DNA of 64,000 nucleotides from an uncultured Saprospiraceae bacterium (GTDB lineage: Bacteria > Bacteroidota > Bacteroidia > Chitinophagales > Saprospiraceae). The notes beneath the pieces were generated by a model. It was not told the origin of the DNA, made no database searches, and worked only from the letters and a program-made list of their open reading frames with translations. The first letter of the stretch is position 1. Each line of letters starts with the position of its first letter. The position numbers and the translations under genes were made by a program. Where the stretch lies: positions 1-64,000 of the forward strand of contig CALGAW010000007.1 of NCBI GenBank assembly GCA_937959115.1, written 5' to 3'. Positions 45,658 to 53,980 of this stretch are shown in pieces.

Positions 45658-46896
45658 TTACCTTGTAACTGGGATATGACTCACTTCTTTCAATGATTTG
45701 GGATTAGAGTAATCATATTGATAAAACCCATCATTCCCAATCATTAACAAATGATTATTTGGTAAAGCAATCACATCATAAGCGTGCATATCCTTTACAT
45801 AGTCAATTCTATTGGATGAAAGTTTCTCTGGATTAGATGAATCAAACACCTTTAGACCATGTTCTCCTTCGCATACAAACAAATTGTTATCTTCAGTAAT
45901 CGCTAGTCCATGTGGATTTTTCATTTGAAATGTTTTTACCAGCTTTGGGTTGTAAACATCCCGTATATCGATCAAGTCTAACTGATCAGAGTAACCTTCA
46001 CACCAAGTACCTGAGCGCAATGTAACGTATGCGTAATCACCAGAAACCACTACTGGATCACAAGCCCTTGCATGATTAAATTGACCAGTTGCTACTGGGC
46101 TTGATGGAGCACTAATGTCATAAATAAACATTCCATCACTCGAACCAAGAAACAGTTTGTCTTGATAGGGATAAATTGTTTCAATCCCCCAACCTACAGT
46201 AGTGGAACCAAGCAGCGTCGGTTGTTGAGGCGAGCTAATATTGAACGTGGTAAGATTACTTTCATCAACAGAATATAAATGATCTCCCACAATTGTAAAT
46301 CGTGCAAATGAGCCTCCTGTTCCAAATGTCCCATTACCAGATTGACTGGTAGGAGCGGTGGCATCGTTCTCAAAAACTCCACCCCAATTTCTATTGTCAT
46401 TGCAAGGGACCTCCCTGGTTACCTCTTCTTTAGTATAGTAAACCACAACTTCATCATTATTATTTACATAGTACTCTCTAACATCCTCTACTCTATTTAA
46501 GAATTGTGGCTGATTAAAATCAGTTACGTCAATTGTAAGTAAATCAAAGTAACAATCTACGTAAAGGACATCTGATTTAATTGCCATATCAACATTACCT
46601 GGGATACTAATAAACGAGATTGCTGTTGGCTGTGTTGGATTTGAATTATCAAAAATGTGAATCCCTTGATGAATTTCATTAATCAATAGGTAATCATTGT
46701 AGTAGTAAATTTTTCCAGGTTTCTTTAATTCACGGGGACTTTCCACTACTGGGTCCGGATGCAAATTAGCTTCCTTTACTAGTACAGAAGTATTAACGTA
46801 AGTGGTTCTTAGAGCAGTGCAATTATCTTTTGTACAACTTTGAAATAAGAAAGAAAAGCAGATAGCAAGTAATAAAATTGTTGTTGTTTTTTTCAT
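45658..46896 (-). CDS. Lipoprotein with LVIVD-type propeller repeats
   Basis: From the ATG at 46896 the product has 412 residues and a lipoprotein-like signal (LLLAICFSFLFQSC); the longer frame from 46968 would bury the signal peptide. Repeats of about 40 residues such as GIHIFDNSNPTQPTAISF, LLTIDVTDFNQPQFLNRV, MFIYDISAPSSPVATGQF and LDLIDIRDVYNPKLVKTF match LVIVD repeats, which form a beta propeller. Lipidation suggests anchoring at the outer membrane. It is the first gene of the five-gene unit ending in the ECF sigma/anti-sigma pair. A copy of a duplicated palindromic block lies 20-38 bp before the start. Confidence 0.85.
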   Translation of the reverse strand: MKKTTTILLLAICFSFLFQSCTKDNCTALRTTYVNTSVLVKEANLHPDPVVESPRELKKPGKIYYYNDYLLINEIHQGIHIFDNSNPTQPTAISFISIPGNVDMAIKSDVLYVDCYFDLLTIDVTDFNQPQFLNRVEDVREYYVNNNDEVVVYYTKEEVTREVPCNDNRNWGGVFENDATAPTSQSGNGTFGTGGSFARFTIVGDHLYSVDESNLTTFNISSPQQPTLLGSTTVGWGIETIYPYQDKLFLGSSDGMFIYDISAPSSPVATGQFNHARACDPVVVSGDYAYVTLRSGTWCEGYSDQLDLIDIRDVYNPKLVKTFQMKNPHGLAITEDNNLFVCEGEHGLKVFDSSNPEKLSSNRIDYVKDMHAYDVIALPNNHLLMIGNDGFYQYDYSNPKSLKEVSHIPVTR

Positions 46897-46915
46897 TTTA
46901 TGGTATTGTTTTGAA

Positions 46916-46957
46916 TCTTTACTCTTAAAGACAGACATGAATCTTGAAAGGGTTGGG
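46916..46957. repeat. Duplicated 42-bp block, copy A, containing palindrome TCTTTA-CTCT-TAAAGA
   Basis: TCTTTACTCTTAAAGACAG (46916-46934) followed at fixed distance by AAAGGGTTGGG (46947-46957). The same two parts with the same 31-base offset recur at 47291-47332. The inner TCTTTA/TAAAGA is a perfect inverted repeat. Copy A is directly before the LVIVD lipoprotein gene, so it is a candidate regulatory site. Confidence 0.7.
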
Positions 46958-47031
46958 AAGGAATGCATTTTTTTTGGAAAATTATTTTTTTGAGTTTTTC
47001 TTAAAAAGGAGAGGGATCAAACTGAACCGAA

Positions 47032-47073
47032 TCCTTCGGCGCCCCTACAACCTGCTGATCTTATCTTTATGCT
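47032..47073. repeat. 42-bp direct repeat, copy 1
   Basis: Begins TCCTTCGGCGCCCCTACAAC and matches 47171-47212 at 40 of 42 positions. Similar flanks (TTTTCTTAAAAA a short distance upstream in both) suggest the duplicated unit is about 139 bp long with diverged parts. Confidence 0.8.
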
Positions 47074-47170
47074 GGTTCTACATTGCTGAATTCCAGAAAT
47101 TTGTTTTAGGTAGGAGAAAATTCGTGATTTTTCCCTGCAAGCTTTTCTTAAAAAAGTAGAGGCACGTACT

Positions 47171-47212
47171 TCCTTCGGCGCCCCTACAACCTGTTGATCT
47201 TATCTTGATGCT
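47171..47212. repeat. 42-bp direct repeat, copy 2
   Basis: Second copy, 139 bp after the first, with two substitutions. Its GC content is well above the surrounding DNA. Confidence 0.8.
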
Positions 47213-47290
47213 TGAAAGGCATTCCTTATCAAGCGTTTTGTTTTATAAATCGATATCGGAATAATTCCTAATTGAACAATAATAATTGCT

Positions 47291-47332
47291 TCTTTACTCT
47301 TAAAGACAGCCAGCCAAATTAAAAGGGTTGGG
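47291..47332. repeat. Duplicated 42-bp block, copy B
   Basis: Second copy of TCTTTACTCTTAAAGACAG plus AAAGGGTTGGG, 375 bp from copy A, with identical internal spacing. Confidence 0.7.
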
Positions 47333-47580
47333 GTTTTATCAAAATAAAAAGTAATAAACTAGGACTACTCTACACAATCTACAGATAAACAGGCTGTTAC
47401 TAGCAAATCTTATTTTTCATGGAAAACAAAATTAGTATCATAAACCGATTTAGCAATATTGAATTGGAACTTTGCGGTAAAAATTATTGTTAACTAATTT
47501 ATGTAGTACAAACAGCATTTAGATTTGTAGAATTAAAAACATTTAATGATTTTTAACAAAAAAACTAAAATAGAACAAAT

Positions 47581-47784
47581 ATGAAATTTATTGAAATTCC
47601 GATTTACCTCGGCTTAGGAAAGGTCGAAAATGTCTTGATTAACATCAATTCCATCGCATATATTAAACCATATGATAATAATGATACAATAATCATTTTG
47701 AATACGCCACATGATGGAAATACAAATAATCTTACAACAAGTGTAGCTTATGCAGCGCTGCGTGATAAGATAAGAAATGCCTAG
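47581..47784 (+). CDS. Small FlbD-like protein of unknown function
   Basis: The protein has 67 residues, soluble, with a short beta pattern (VLININSIAYIKPYDNNDTI, IILNTPHD). Small proteins of this look in Bacteroidota resemble FlbD-type domains, but this organism shows no flagellar genes here and the similarity is weak. An exact -7 box (TAGATTTG, 47520-47527) precedes it, and it is followed after 62 bp by the gene at 47847 on the same strand. The two may be co-transcribed. Confidence 0.6.
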   Translation: MKFIEIPIYLGLGKVENVLININSIAYIKPYDNNDTIIILNTPHDGNTNNLTTSVAYAALRDKIRNA

Positions 47785-47846
47785 AGAAAAATTAATGACC
47801 TAAAAGATAGAATCGACTATAAACAGTTTTTGATTAAACTTTATAA

Positions 47847-49052
47847 ATGATAGAAACATCCACCAAATCTGTCCAAAACTTTCTCTCTAACAACAATCAA
47901 CAATTAGAGCAAAGTGAACAGATACTGCATGTTGCAATCAATTATAAACCGAATCCACAAATACTTGGATCTTGGTTATCCATAATTGTTTTAATCCCAT
48001 TGTTTTTTTGTTTGGGGATAAAAACTCCACTACAAATCCAACTATTTCTTAATCTATTTGGGATTTGCATTGTTTTTATAGCAGTTGTTCAATATTATAA
48101 AGAATTTAAATTCCCGAAAGCCAATCCTAAACATTCTAGTACTTTTGGCTTGATTACAACTAATGGAATTAGAATAAAAGAAAAATTCATTCCATGGGAA
48201 CTTGTTCATGAAATTAACAGAGTTTTCTTCAAAGGAAGACCCTTTCTAATTTTTAATTTATCCCCGCAATACTACGATTTTCTAAGTCAAAACATTTACA
48301 ACTCCACGTACACTTCGAAATTTGTTTTTCTTGGTCATCTAAATAATTCAGATCGGTTATTTAAGGAGTTTACACCGTTCTGGAAACCAAAATCACCTGG
48401 TCAACAATTAAAAAATCTTGCACAACAACTAAAAGACAGCTATCAGCTGCGGGATGTGCCAACATTGGAACACACGCTGGAAGGAAACTACAAGAAATTA
48501 GGTATTCAATGCTCCTTTAATTATTCTTTCCCCGTGGAAGAGATGAAAATCAGGGTCTTACTACCTAAAAAGATACGCGCGTTTCTAAAAATAGCAAGGG
48601 AGACAGATGGTACCAGAATTACTCAAGCCATTGGTGGTAAGGATATTCAAATCGGACACCCAACTATTGATAAAACCTGTTTGTTTGAAAGCAGCCATCC
48701 AATCCAACTCCAACAGTTTTTCACGCTTGAGGTCAAAAGTATTCTTGAGCAACTCCTTGAACTAGGCAGAGTCAACTTTGACTTGGGGGAACCCATAAAG
48801 CAGAAACGCCTTAAAAACAAGCAACGTGTAAAAGAAGATGAAGGTGTTCTAGATACTGGAATGCTTCTTACCGAGATAGACACAGTAAGAGCGGGAGAAA
48901 TTGAGAAAATACCATATGTTATACAAGCAGCGTTTACAGGTACTGTGCTAGAACCACTAAGGGATAATCCAGAAGATGTTGTTACATTTATCGAACTATG
49001 TCTAGAGTTTACCGTTTTGCTTGCTGAGCATATTGTTCAAATTGGCGAATAA
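47847..49052 (+). CDS. Membrane-anchored protein of unknown function
   Basis: The protein has 401 residues. Two adjacent membrane helices at about 42-85 (LGSWLSIIVLIPLFFCLGI, LFLNLFGICIVFIAVVQYY) are followed by a small beta domain (STFGLITTNGIRIKEKFIPW, REL-free PH-like pattern) at about 95-165 and a long soluble C-terminal part. The first soluble part resembles the bacterial PH-like domains found after paired helices, a guess from layout only. No catalytic motif is visible. Both termini should be cytoplasmic. It ends 92 bp before the convergent Wzi/RemB-like gene. Confidence 0.65.
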   Translation: MIETSTKSVQNFLSNNNQQLEQSEQILHVAINYKPNPQILGSWLSIIVLIPLFFCLGIKTPLQIQLFLNLFGICIVFIAVVQYYKEFKFPKANPKHSSTFGLITTNGIRIKEKFIPWELVHEINRVFFKGRPFLIFNLSPQYYDFLSQNIYNSTYTSKFVFLGHLNNSDRLFKEFTPFWKPKSPGQQLKNLAQQLKDSYQLRDVPTLEHTLEGNYKKLGIQCSFNYSFPVEEMKIRVLLPKKIRAFLKIARETDGTRITQAIGGKDIQIGHPTIDKTCLFESSHPIQLQQFFTLEVKSILEQLLELGRVNFDLGEPIKQKRLKNKQRVKEDEGVLDTGMLLTEIDTVRAGEIEKIPYVIQAAFTGTVLEPLRDNPEDVVTFIELCLEFTVLLAEHIVQIGE

Positions 49053-49143
49053 AACGTGGAATAAGGATTTACAGGATTAAAAAACATTTTAGGATTTTGC
49101 AAAAAAGGAATCTTAAATTTTATAAGCACAACTACGTATTTGA

Positions 49144-50865
49144 TCAATAATCCAACACCCGCCGCACTGCATTAACTCTCAACCCAACTCCAAAATAATT
49201 GCGATTGTACTCACGAGTAGCCAAATCACTAGTTTGTCGGCGCATCCAGTATTCCAAATCCAGGTAAACGTTGTGCCGAACTTGATACGTCGCTCGGAAA
49301 TTAGCGATTAACAGTTGATTACCGATGCCGGAGCCGATGGAATGATCAAAATCACCACCTCTGTCATCCGTGCTTAAGAAGATATTGTTGCCTTGGTTAG
49401 GGCCACTCAAAGAATCCACCCCGTAATTAGTATAGACTATTCGCGCTTCTAATTGTAAGGGTTGAATTGGCTGATAACGCAAGATAGCAATTGATTCCTC
49501 GAAACTCGCGCCTAGTGGATGGGCTAGGGGTTGATTGAAATGCGTGTAATTCCCATCAAATGTGCGATGTGAATAGGTGAATGGCCGAACTCGGTTGTAC
49601 TCCAATTGCATATCTAAATGGTTGATACCCGCAATGTCTATGTACTTGAATCCTGCTTGCAATCCATACTTGTTCGCCCACCAACCGTTACCAGCAAATA
49701 GCTCTCTGGCAAAGAATTCATCCAATAATAGTTGTCCGTAAATCGAAAACCGCTTTAGGAAATTGTACTTTAAATTTCCTCCTAGCATTGCATTATCAGG
49801 ACTTCCTACCGATTGTTCTACCGTTCTATAAAAAATGATTGGATTCAGATATTGCAATTCAAATGTACTTCCACGATCAAATATGATTCCTTCAAAAATT
49901 CCAATGGTGCAATTCTTAAAGATGTTATAGTTTAAATGGTGCAATGCAGCATACTTCTTAGGGTAAGGTTGCTTTTGGTTAAAAGGATTTTCAAATTGTC
50001 GGGTCAGCTCCATAAAGGTATTCTGATAATTGAGCTTCCAAACTCTTGTATTCAACTGTAAAAAGAAGTAATTGGCCGAGTTGTCAGATAAAAACAAACT
50101 ACGGTGCCCTTCTCCAATAAAATGACGATCATGTCCAAATTTCAACTGGATATGTTTAGTCACCTTTGCAGCAAAATAGCCAGTTGCATTCAAATAGTCA
50201 TAATCATCTGAATAATCAAGGTAATTACTTTTATAAAACTTATAGAAACCAGAGCCAGGAACAGCATCAAACTTGACTATAGACTCCGAGATATGTGTTG
50301 GAAAACGACGTTGGTTTTCAATAATATTGGTATAAAACCAAATTCTATCATCGATATTTCCCCGAAGTTCAAACCCTCTAGTGTTTTGAAAAACAATACC
50401 ATTCAGATCTGTTTGTTTCCCTAGTGCCCAATTCAATACAGGATTCACTCTAAAATTGAAGTACTTTGAATCGAGTTCTAGGAAATTAGCTGGTGTTTTA
50501 TACAATTGTTTAAGGAAAGGCTTTCTACTCAAAATCCTTCGTTGTTCCCAATTTGCATCCAAGTATTCTTGGTCAGGATCATTGACTTTTAGCCAATCGT
50601 TATTATCCTTATAGATATAGTATAAGTCAAGGCTATCCGTCTTGTGCAAGGACGCCTGCTGCTTTTGATACTGGATCGCAAAATGAGTAATGTCTTTCCT
50701 GTTATAAGGCTTGGCTGTAGTAAAGAAAGGAGCAAGATCGCCAGATTTTATCTCCATTCGATCAACTATATGGTCAGCATCACCGCCCCTAGGAGCCAAA
50801 GTACTCTGACCTGTTAATACGATACAAATCAAGAGGAAAGTTAGTAGTCCAACAGCACGTTTCAT
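49144..50865 (-). CDS. Wzi/RemB-like outer-membrane protein
   Basis: The protein has 573 residues with a signal peptide (AVGLLTFLLICIVLTGQ). After a 130-residue N-terminal part it is a large beta barrel with many aromatic-rich strands (FFLQLNTRVWKLNYQNTFME, HLDMQLEYNRVRPFTYSH, NVYLDLEYWMRR). The family (capsule assembly Wzi; RemB in Flavobacterium) acts in surface polysaccharide attachment and, in Flavobacterium, in gliding motility. It lies 12 bp after the sodium:solute symporter gene and is translated from the same strand, so the two are likely co-transcribed. Motility of this organism is not shown by the window. Confidence 0.83.
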   Translation of the reverse strand: MKRAVGLLTFLLICIVLTGQSTLAPRGGDADHIVDRMEIKSGDLAPFFTTAKPYNRKDITHFAIQYQKQQASLHKTDSLDLYYIYKDNNDWLKVNDPDQEYLDANWEQRRILSRKPFLKQLYKTPANFLELDSKYFNFRVNPVLNWALGKQTDLNGIVFQNTRGFELRGNIDDRIWFYTNIIENQRRFPTHISESIVKFDAVPGSGFYKFYKSNYLDYSDDYDYLNATGYFAAKVTKHIQLKFGHDRHFIGEGHRSLFLSDNSANYFFLQLNTRVWKLNYQNTFMELTRQFENPFNQKQPYPKKYAALHHLNYNIFKNCTIGIFEGIIFDRGSTFELQYLNPIIFYRTVEQSVGSPDNAMLGGNLKYNFLKRFSIYGQLLLDEFFARELFAGNGWWANKYGLQAGFKYIDIAGINHLDMQLEYNRVRPFTYSHRTFDGNYTHFNQPLAHPLGASFEESIAILRYQPIQPLQLEARIVYTNYGVDSLSGPNQGNNIFLSTDDRGGDFDHSIGSGIGNQLLIANFRATYQVRHNVYLDLEYWMRRQTSDLATREYNRNYFGVGLRVNAVRRVLDY

Positions 50866-50877
50866 TTGAATATTCGT

Positions 50878-52689
50878 TTAAGCGTCAAGAATGTTTTCTT
50901 GTAAATCAATTGGTGGTTCATTTGTTATTGGTTCTGTTTCATCAGCATCGAAAATATTGGTCTTACCAACAAAATGTCTCAGCACAAGAAAACTAACCGC
51001 AACAATGACGGCAAGAATCCCTGCGGTTGTCCACTCTTTTAGAATCAATTTGCCGAGTAAAAACAGAATACCATACGTCAACGTAATTGCACTCAACCAG
51101 CAAATTAATAAATTCCATAGATTTCCAGCTCGATTCGCCTTGTCTTCTTCGGTTTTAAATGGCTCCCAGGCACCATCCGGCTTCACTCGATTATAGAACC
51201 GCTGTAAGGTATCCTGCTTAGAAGGCGCTGTCATAAACGTTACTGCAAGCCAAGCAATTGTTGTAAATACAACCGTTATCAAGAAAGACTCAGGAAACTC
51301 AATATCCGTAAAGTATAGAGCTGATATTGCCACAAAAGGGGCAAGTGTAGCAGTGATCTCACTCCAAGCATTGATTCGCCACCAATACCAGCGGAGAATC
51401 AACACAAGACCTAAGCCTGCGCCACATTGCATTATAAATCCCCAGGCGCCAGAGATAGAGTCTATCATGGTTGTTACGCCTAAGCCGATTAGCATTAGGA
51501 TAAACGTGCATATTCTTGAAGCCGTAATTAGCAATTTGTTGTCTGCTTTCGGATTGATAAAGCGCTTGTAAAAATCATTGATCACATAGCTAGATCCCCA
51601 GTTGAGCTGTGTAGAGATGGTACTCATATAAGCAGCAAAGAAAGCAACGAGCAACAATCCTTTTAGCCCAGTCGGCAGAAAATCGTTCATGGCGTGCACA
51701 TAACCTAATTTCACATCCGCTTCTGGTAGATCAGGGTATAGAACAATAGCACAAAGTCCCACTAAAATCCAAGGCCAAGGCCGTATGCAGTAATGCGCGA
51801 TTTGAAAGAAAAGTGTAGCGTATACGGCATCTTTTTCACTCTTTGCACTCATCATCCGTTGCGCGACATATCCACCACCTCCGGGTTCTGCTCCTGGATA
51901 CCAACTTGCCCACCATTGAACGCCCACATAAGCAAAGAAGGCACCAATGCTCAAGCCAAGCGTTTTCCCTGCACTTGTACCGTCTGCGGTGACTGAGGGG
52001 AAGAAATCAAGTGTACCATCTGGCAGTTTCTCCTTGAGACCATCAATTCCACCAATTTTATCTGAGTTGACTACAAGGATGGCTAGAACGATACAGCCTG
52101 TCATTGCTAGGACAAACTGAATGACATCGGTCATGGCTACTCCCAGCAAACCTGACATAGAGGCGTAGATTGCGACAAGCAACATAGCAATAGCTGTATA
52201 CATTAGCGCTGTCGTTTTATCCACTTCAAAAAATACTTCTATAAGGGACATCAGTGCTACGTTTACCCAAGCAATAATGATGACATTCATAAAGATACCG
52301 AGATACAGTGCTTTCATTCCTCGGAGGGCACTTGCTTCGATGCCGCTGTAACGGAGTTCTATGAGCTCGACTTCTGTAAGCACGTTTGCTTTGCGCCAGA
52401 GTTTGGCAAAGAAGAAGGTAGTGAGCATCCCACCTGCTAGGAAACTCCACCAGAGCCAGTTGCCTGCTATCCCGTTTTTGCCAACGAGCTCTGTTACGGC
52501 GAGGGGTGTATCTGCTGCAAAGGTGGTCGCTACCATCGAAATCCCAGCAATATACCAAGGTAGGTTTCTTCCACCTAGAAAAAAGCTAGTCAAGTCTTTT
52601 CCTGCTTGTTTGGTGTAGGAAAGCCCGACGCCAAGTATTAAGCCAAAAAATCCAACAATAATGATCCAATCTAGAATTTCCAGTTGCAT
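50878..52689 (-). CDS. Sodium:solute symporter (SSS family)
   Basis: The protein has 603 residues with about 13-14 membrane helices. Family marks: GGRNLPWYIAGISMVATTFA (helix 2 region lining the sodium site), AFFAAYMSTISTQLNWGSSY, and the terminal helices LWNLLICWLSAITLTYGILF and AGILAVIVAVSFLVL. SSS members carry sugars, amino acids, vitamins or sialic acid with sodium; the substrate here cannot be read from sequence. The ATG at 52689 starts at the first helix. It is divergent from the paraoxonase-like gene (137-bp gap). Confidence 0.93.
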   Translation of the reverse strand: MQLEILDWIIIVGFFGLILGVGLSYTKQAGKDLTSFFLGGRNLPWYIAGISMVATTFAADTPLAVTELVGKNGIAGNWLWWSFLAGGMLTTFFFAKLWRKANVLTEVELIELRYSGIEASALRGMKALYLGIFMNVIIIAWVNVALMSLIEVFFEVDKTTALMYTAIAMLLVAIYASMSGLLGVAMTDVIQFVLAMTGCIVLAILVVNSDKIGGIDGLKEKLPDGTLDFFPSVTADGTSAGKTLGLSIGAFFAYVGVQWWASWYPGAEPGGGGYVAQRMMSAKSEKDAVYATLFFQIAHYCIRPWPWILVGLCAIVLYPDLPEADVKLGYVHAMNDFLPTGLKGLLLVAFFAAYMSTISTQLNWGSSYVINDFYKRFINPKADNKLLITASRICTFILMLIGLGVTTMIDSISGAWGFIMQCGAGLGLVLILRWYWWRINAWSEITATLAPFVAISALYFTDIEFPESFLITVVFTTIAWLAVTFMTAPSKQDTLQRFYNRVKPDGAWEPFKTEEDKANRAGNLWNLLICWLSAITLTYGILFLLGKLILKEWTTAGILAVIVAVSFLVLRHFVGKTNIFDADETEPITNEPPIDLQENILDA

Positions 52690-52826
52690 GGGCTTAAGTT
52701 TTAATCAAGCGTCAAATTTAGAATAATATTATGAACCTGACTATGTTTTGTATATTTATTTCAGGCAATAGATGTGGAGAACAGTTTCAATAGTTTGAAA
52801 TTGCACAAGAATCAATACCTTTAACC

Positions 52827-53870
52827 ATGCGATTTTTGAAAAAAATAGTACCATTCGTCTTTATTACCCTTATTAGTTTTATTGGGTTTACTTTGATCTC
52901 AACAGGTTTTTTTAGAACAATTGAACCGCAATTCGCTGGAGAGATTTTCAAAACGCTTCCAATAAAAGGTGGGGAAGATCTTACCATTAGCTATTCGGAT
53001 AGTTTTGCCTTAATTTCATCTACGAATCGGGCTTTTTATCCTCCTAAAACTGAAGAATTTGGTGGCTTATTATATGTCGATCTGAAATCGGAAGCATTTC
53101 AGATGATTCCTTTAAAGTTTGGGTCTAGAGCACCTTTTGCTCCTCATGGGATATCCATGTTTAAAAAGAAGGATGGCTATCAAGTCATGGCGATCAACCA
53201 TACTGCTAAGGGGCATTCTATAGAGGTTTTTGAGTTACATGGTAAGACATTAAAACACCTGAAAACCTTGACCGATCCTGCAATGATTCAACCTAATGAT
53301 CTAGTAATGATTGATTCAACTCGGTTCTATTTTACAAACGACCACGGCTACGTCAAGGGATTGGGAAAATTGGCAGAAGAATATCTTGGTTTGGCGCGTT
53401 CAACTGTGATCTACTTTGATGGAAAGTCGTATCGAACGGTAGCAAAACAGATCGCTTATGCGAATGGAATAAACGTAGACCAAACTCGGAATTTACTTTA
53501 TGTCGCTTCAGCTAGAGGTTTTCTCGTGAACGTTTATACAATTCAACAAGATGGCTCACTGTCTTTCATTGAAGACATTCCTTGCAAAACAGGTGTTGAC
53601 AATATCGAACTAGATCAAGACGGTCATCTTTGGATCGGCGCTCACCCAAATCTTCTGAGATTTCAAGCATATGCAAAAGGAAATGAGAAGACTGCTCCTA
53701 GTGAAATCATCAAAATTGATTATCGCGAGAAAGGAGATTATACTGTGGATAAAATTTATGTGAGTGATGGAACAGATATGTCTGCCTCTTCTGTCGCCGC
53801 TCCATTTGGAGATTTGATCATGGTAGGCAATGTAATGGATAATAAAGTTCTAATATTAAAACAAGAATAG
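52827..53870 (+). CDS. Paraoxonase/arylesterase-like protein
   Basis: The protein has 347 residues. An N-terminal hydrophobic segment (IVPFVFITLISFIGFTLIST) may be an uncleaved anchor, as in paraoxonases. It forms a six-bladed propeller with marks of the arylesterase family: FAPHGISMF (His dyad region), MIQPNDLVMIDSTRFYFTND (calcium-binding Asn/Asp), AYANGINVD, and TGVDNIELDQDGHLWIGAHP (second calcium site). Family members hydrolyse lactones and aryl esters; the natural substrate here is unknown. It seems a single-gene unit between the SSS transporter and the cohesin-like gene. Confidence 0.85.
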   Translation: MRFLKKIVPFVFITLISFIGFTLISTGFFRTIEPQFAGEIFKTLPIKGGEDLTISYSDSFALISSTNRAFYPPKTEEFGGLLYVDLKSEAFQMIPLKFGSRAPFAPHGISMFKKKDGYQVMAINHTAKGHSIEVFELHGKTLKHLKTLTDPAMIQPNDLVMIDSTRFYFTNDHGYVKGLGKLAEEYLGLARSTVIYFDGKSYRTVAKQIAYANGINVDQTRNLLYVASARGFLVNVYTIQQDGSLSFIEDIPCKTGVDNIELDQDGHLWIGAHPNLLRFQAYAKGNEKTAPSEIIKIDYREKGDYTVDKIYVSDGTDMSASSVAAPFGDLIMVGNVMDNKVLILKQE

Positions 53871-53892
53871 ATAAATGGTGGTTAAATAGGAA

Positions 53893-53922
53893 TTGTCAAA
53901 AAGTGTTTATTTTGTATATTTG
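53893..53922 (+). promoter_or_regulatory. Promoter of the cohesin/dockerin-like gene at 53981
   Basis: TTG at 53893-53895, exactly 19 bases, then TATATTTG at 53915-53922: a perfect Bacteroidota promoter. The 5' leader is about 53 nt. Confidence 0.82.
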
Positions 53923-53980
53923 AAATAAAGTTAGGCCCATTTTCTATTGAATTATTATTTCTTAACCCAAAATTTCAATT

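Larger units (their letters stand above)
46969..47580. other. 612-bp intergenic region with two nested sets of direct repeats
   Basis: No gene is supported. The region holds two copies of a 42-bp GC-richer block (47032-47073, 47171-47212) and the second copy of the palindromic block (47291-47332). A hairpin CCGAA-TCC-TTCGG precedes the first GC-rich copy. An exact -7 box TAGATTTG (47520-47527) lies 54 bp before the small gene at 47581. The plus-strand frame across 46944-47159 runs through the repeat and is not thought to be a gene. Confidence 0.6.

Noticed and set aside
46944-47159. 71-codon plus-strand frame beside the sigma operon
   Set aside because: It runs through the duplicated intergenic block, starts within the antisense leader, and has no promoter or family match.
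47581-47784. Flagellar FlbD
   Set aside because: Only a loose resemblance in a 67-residue protein, and no flagellar genes nearby.
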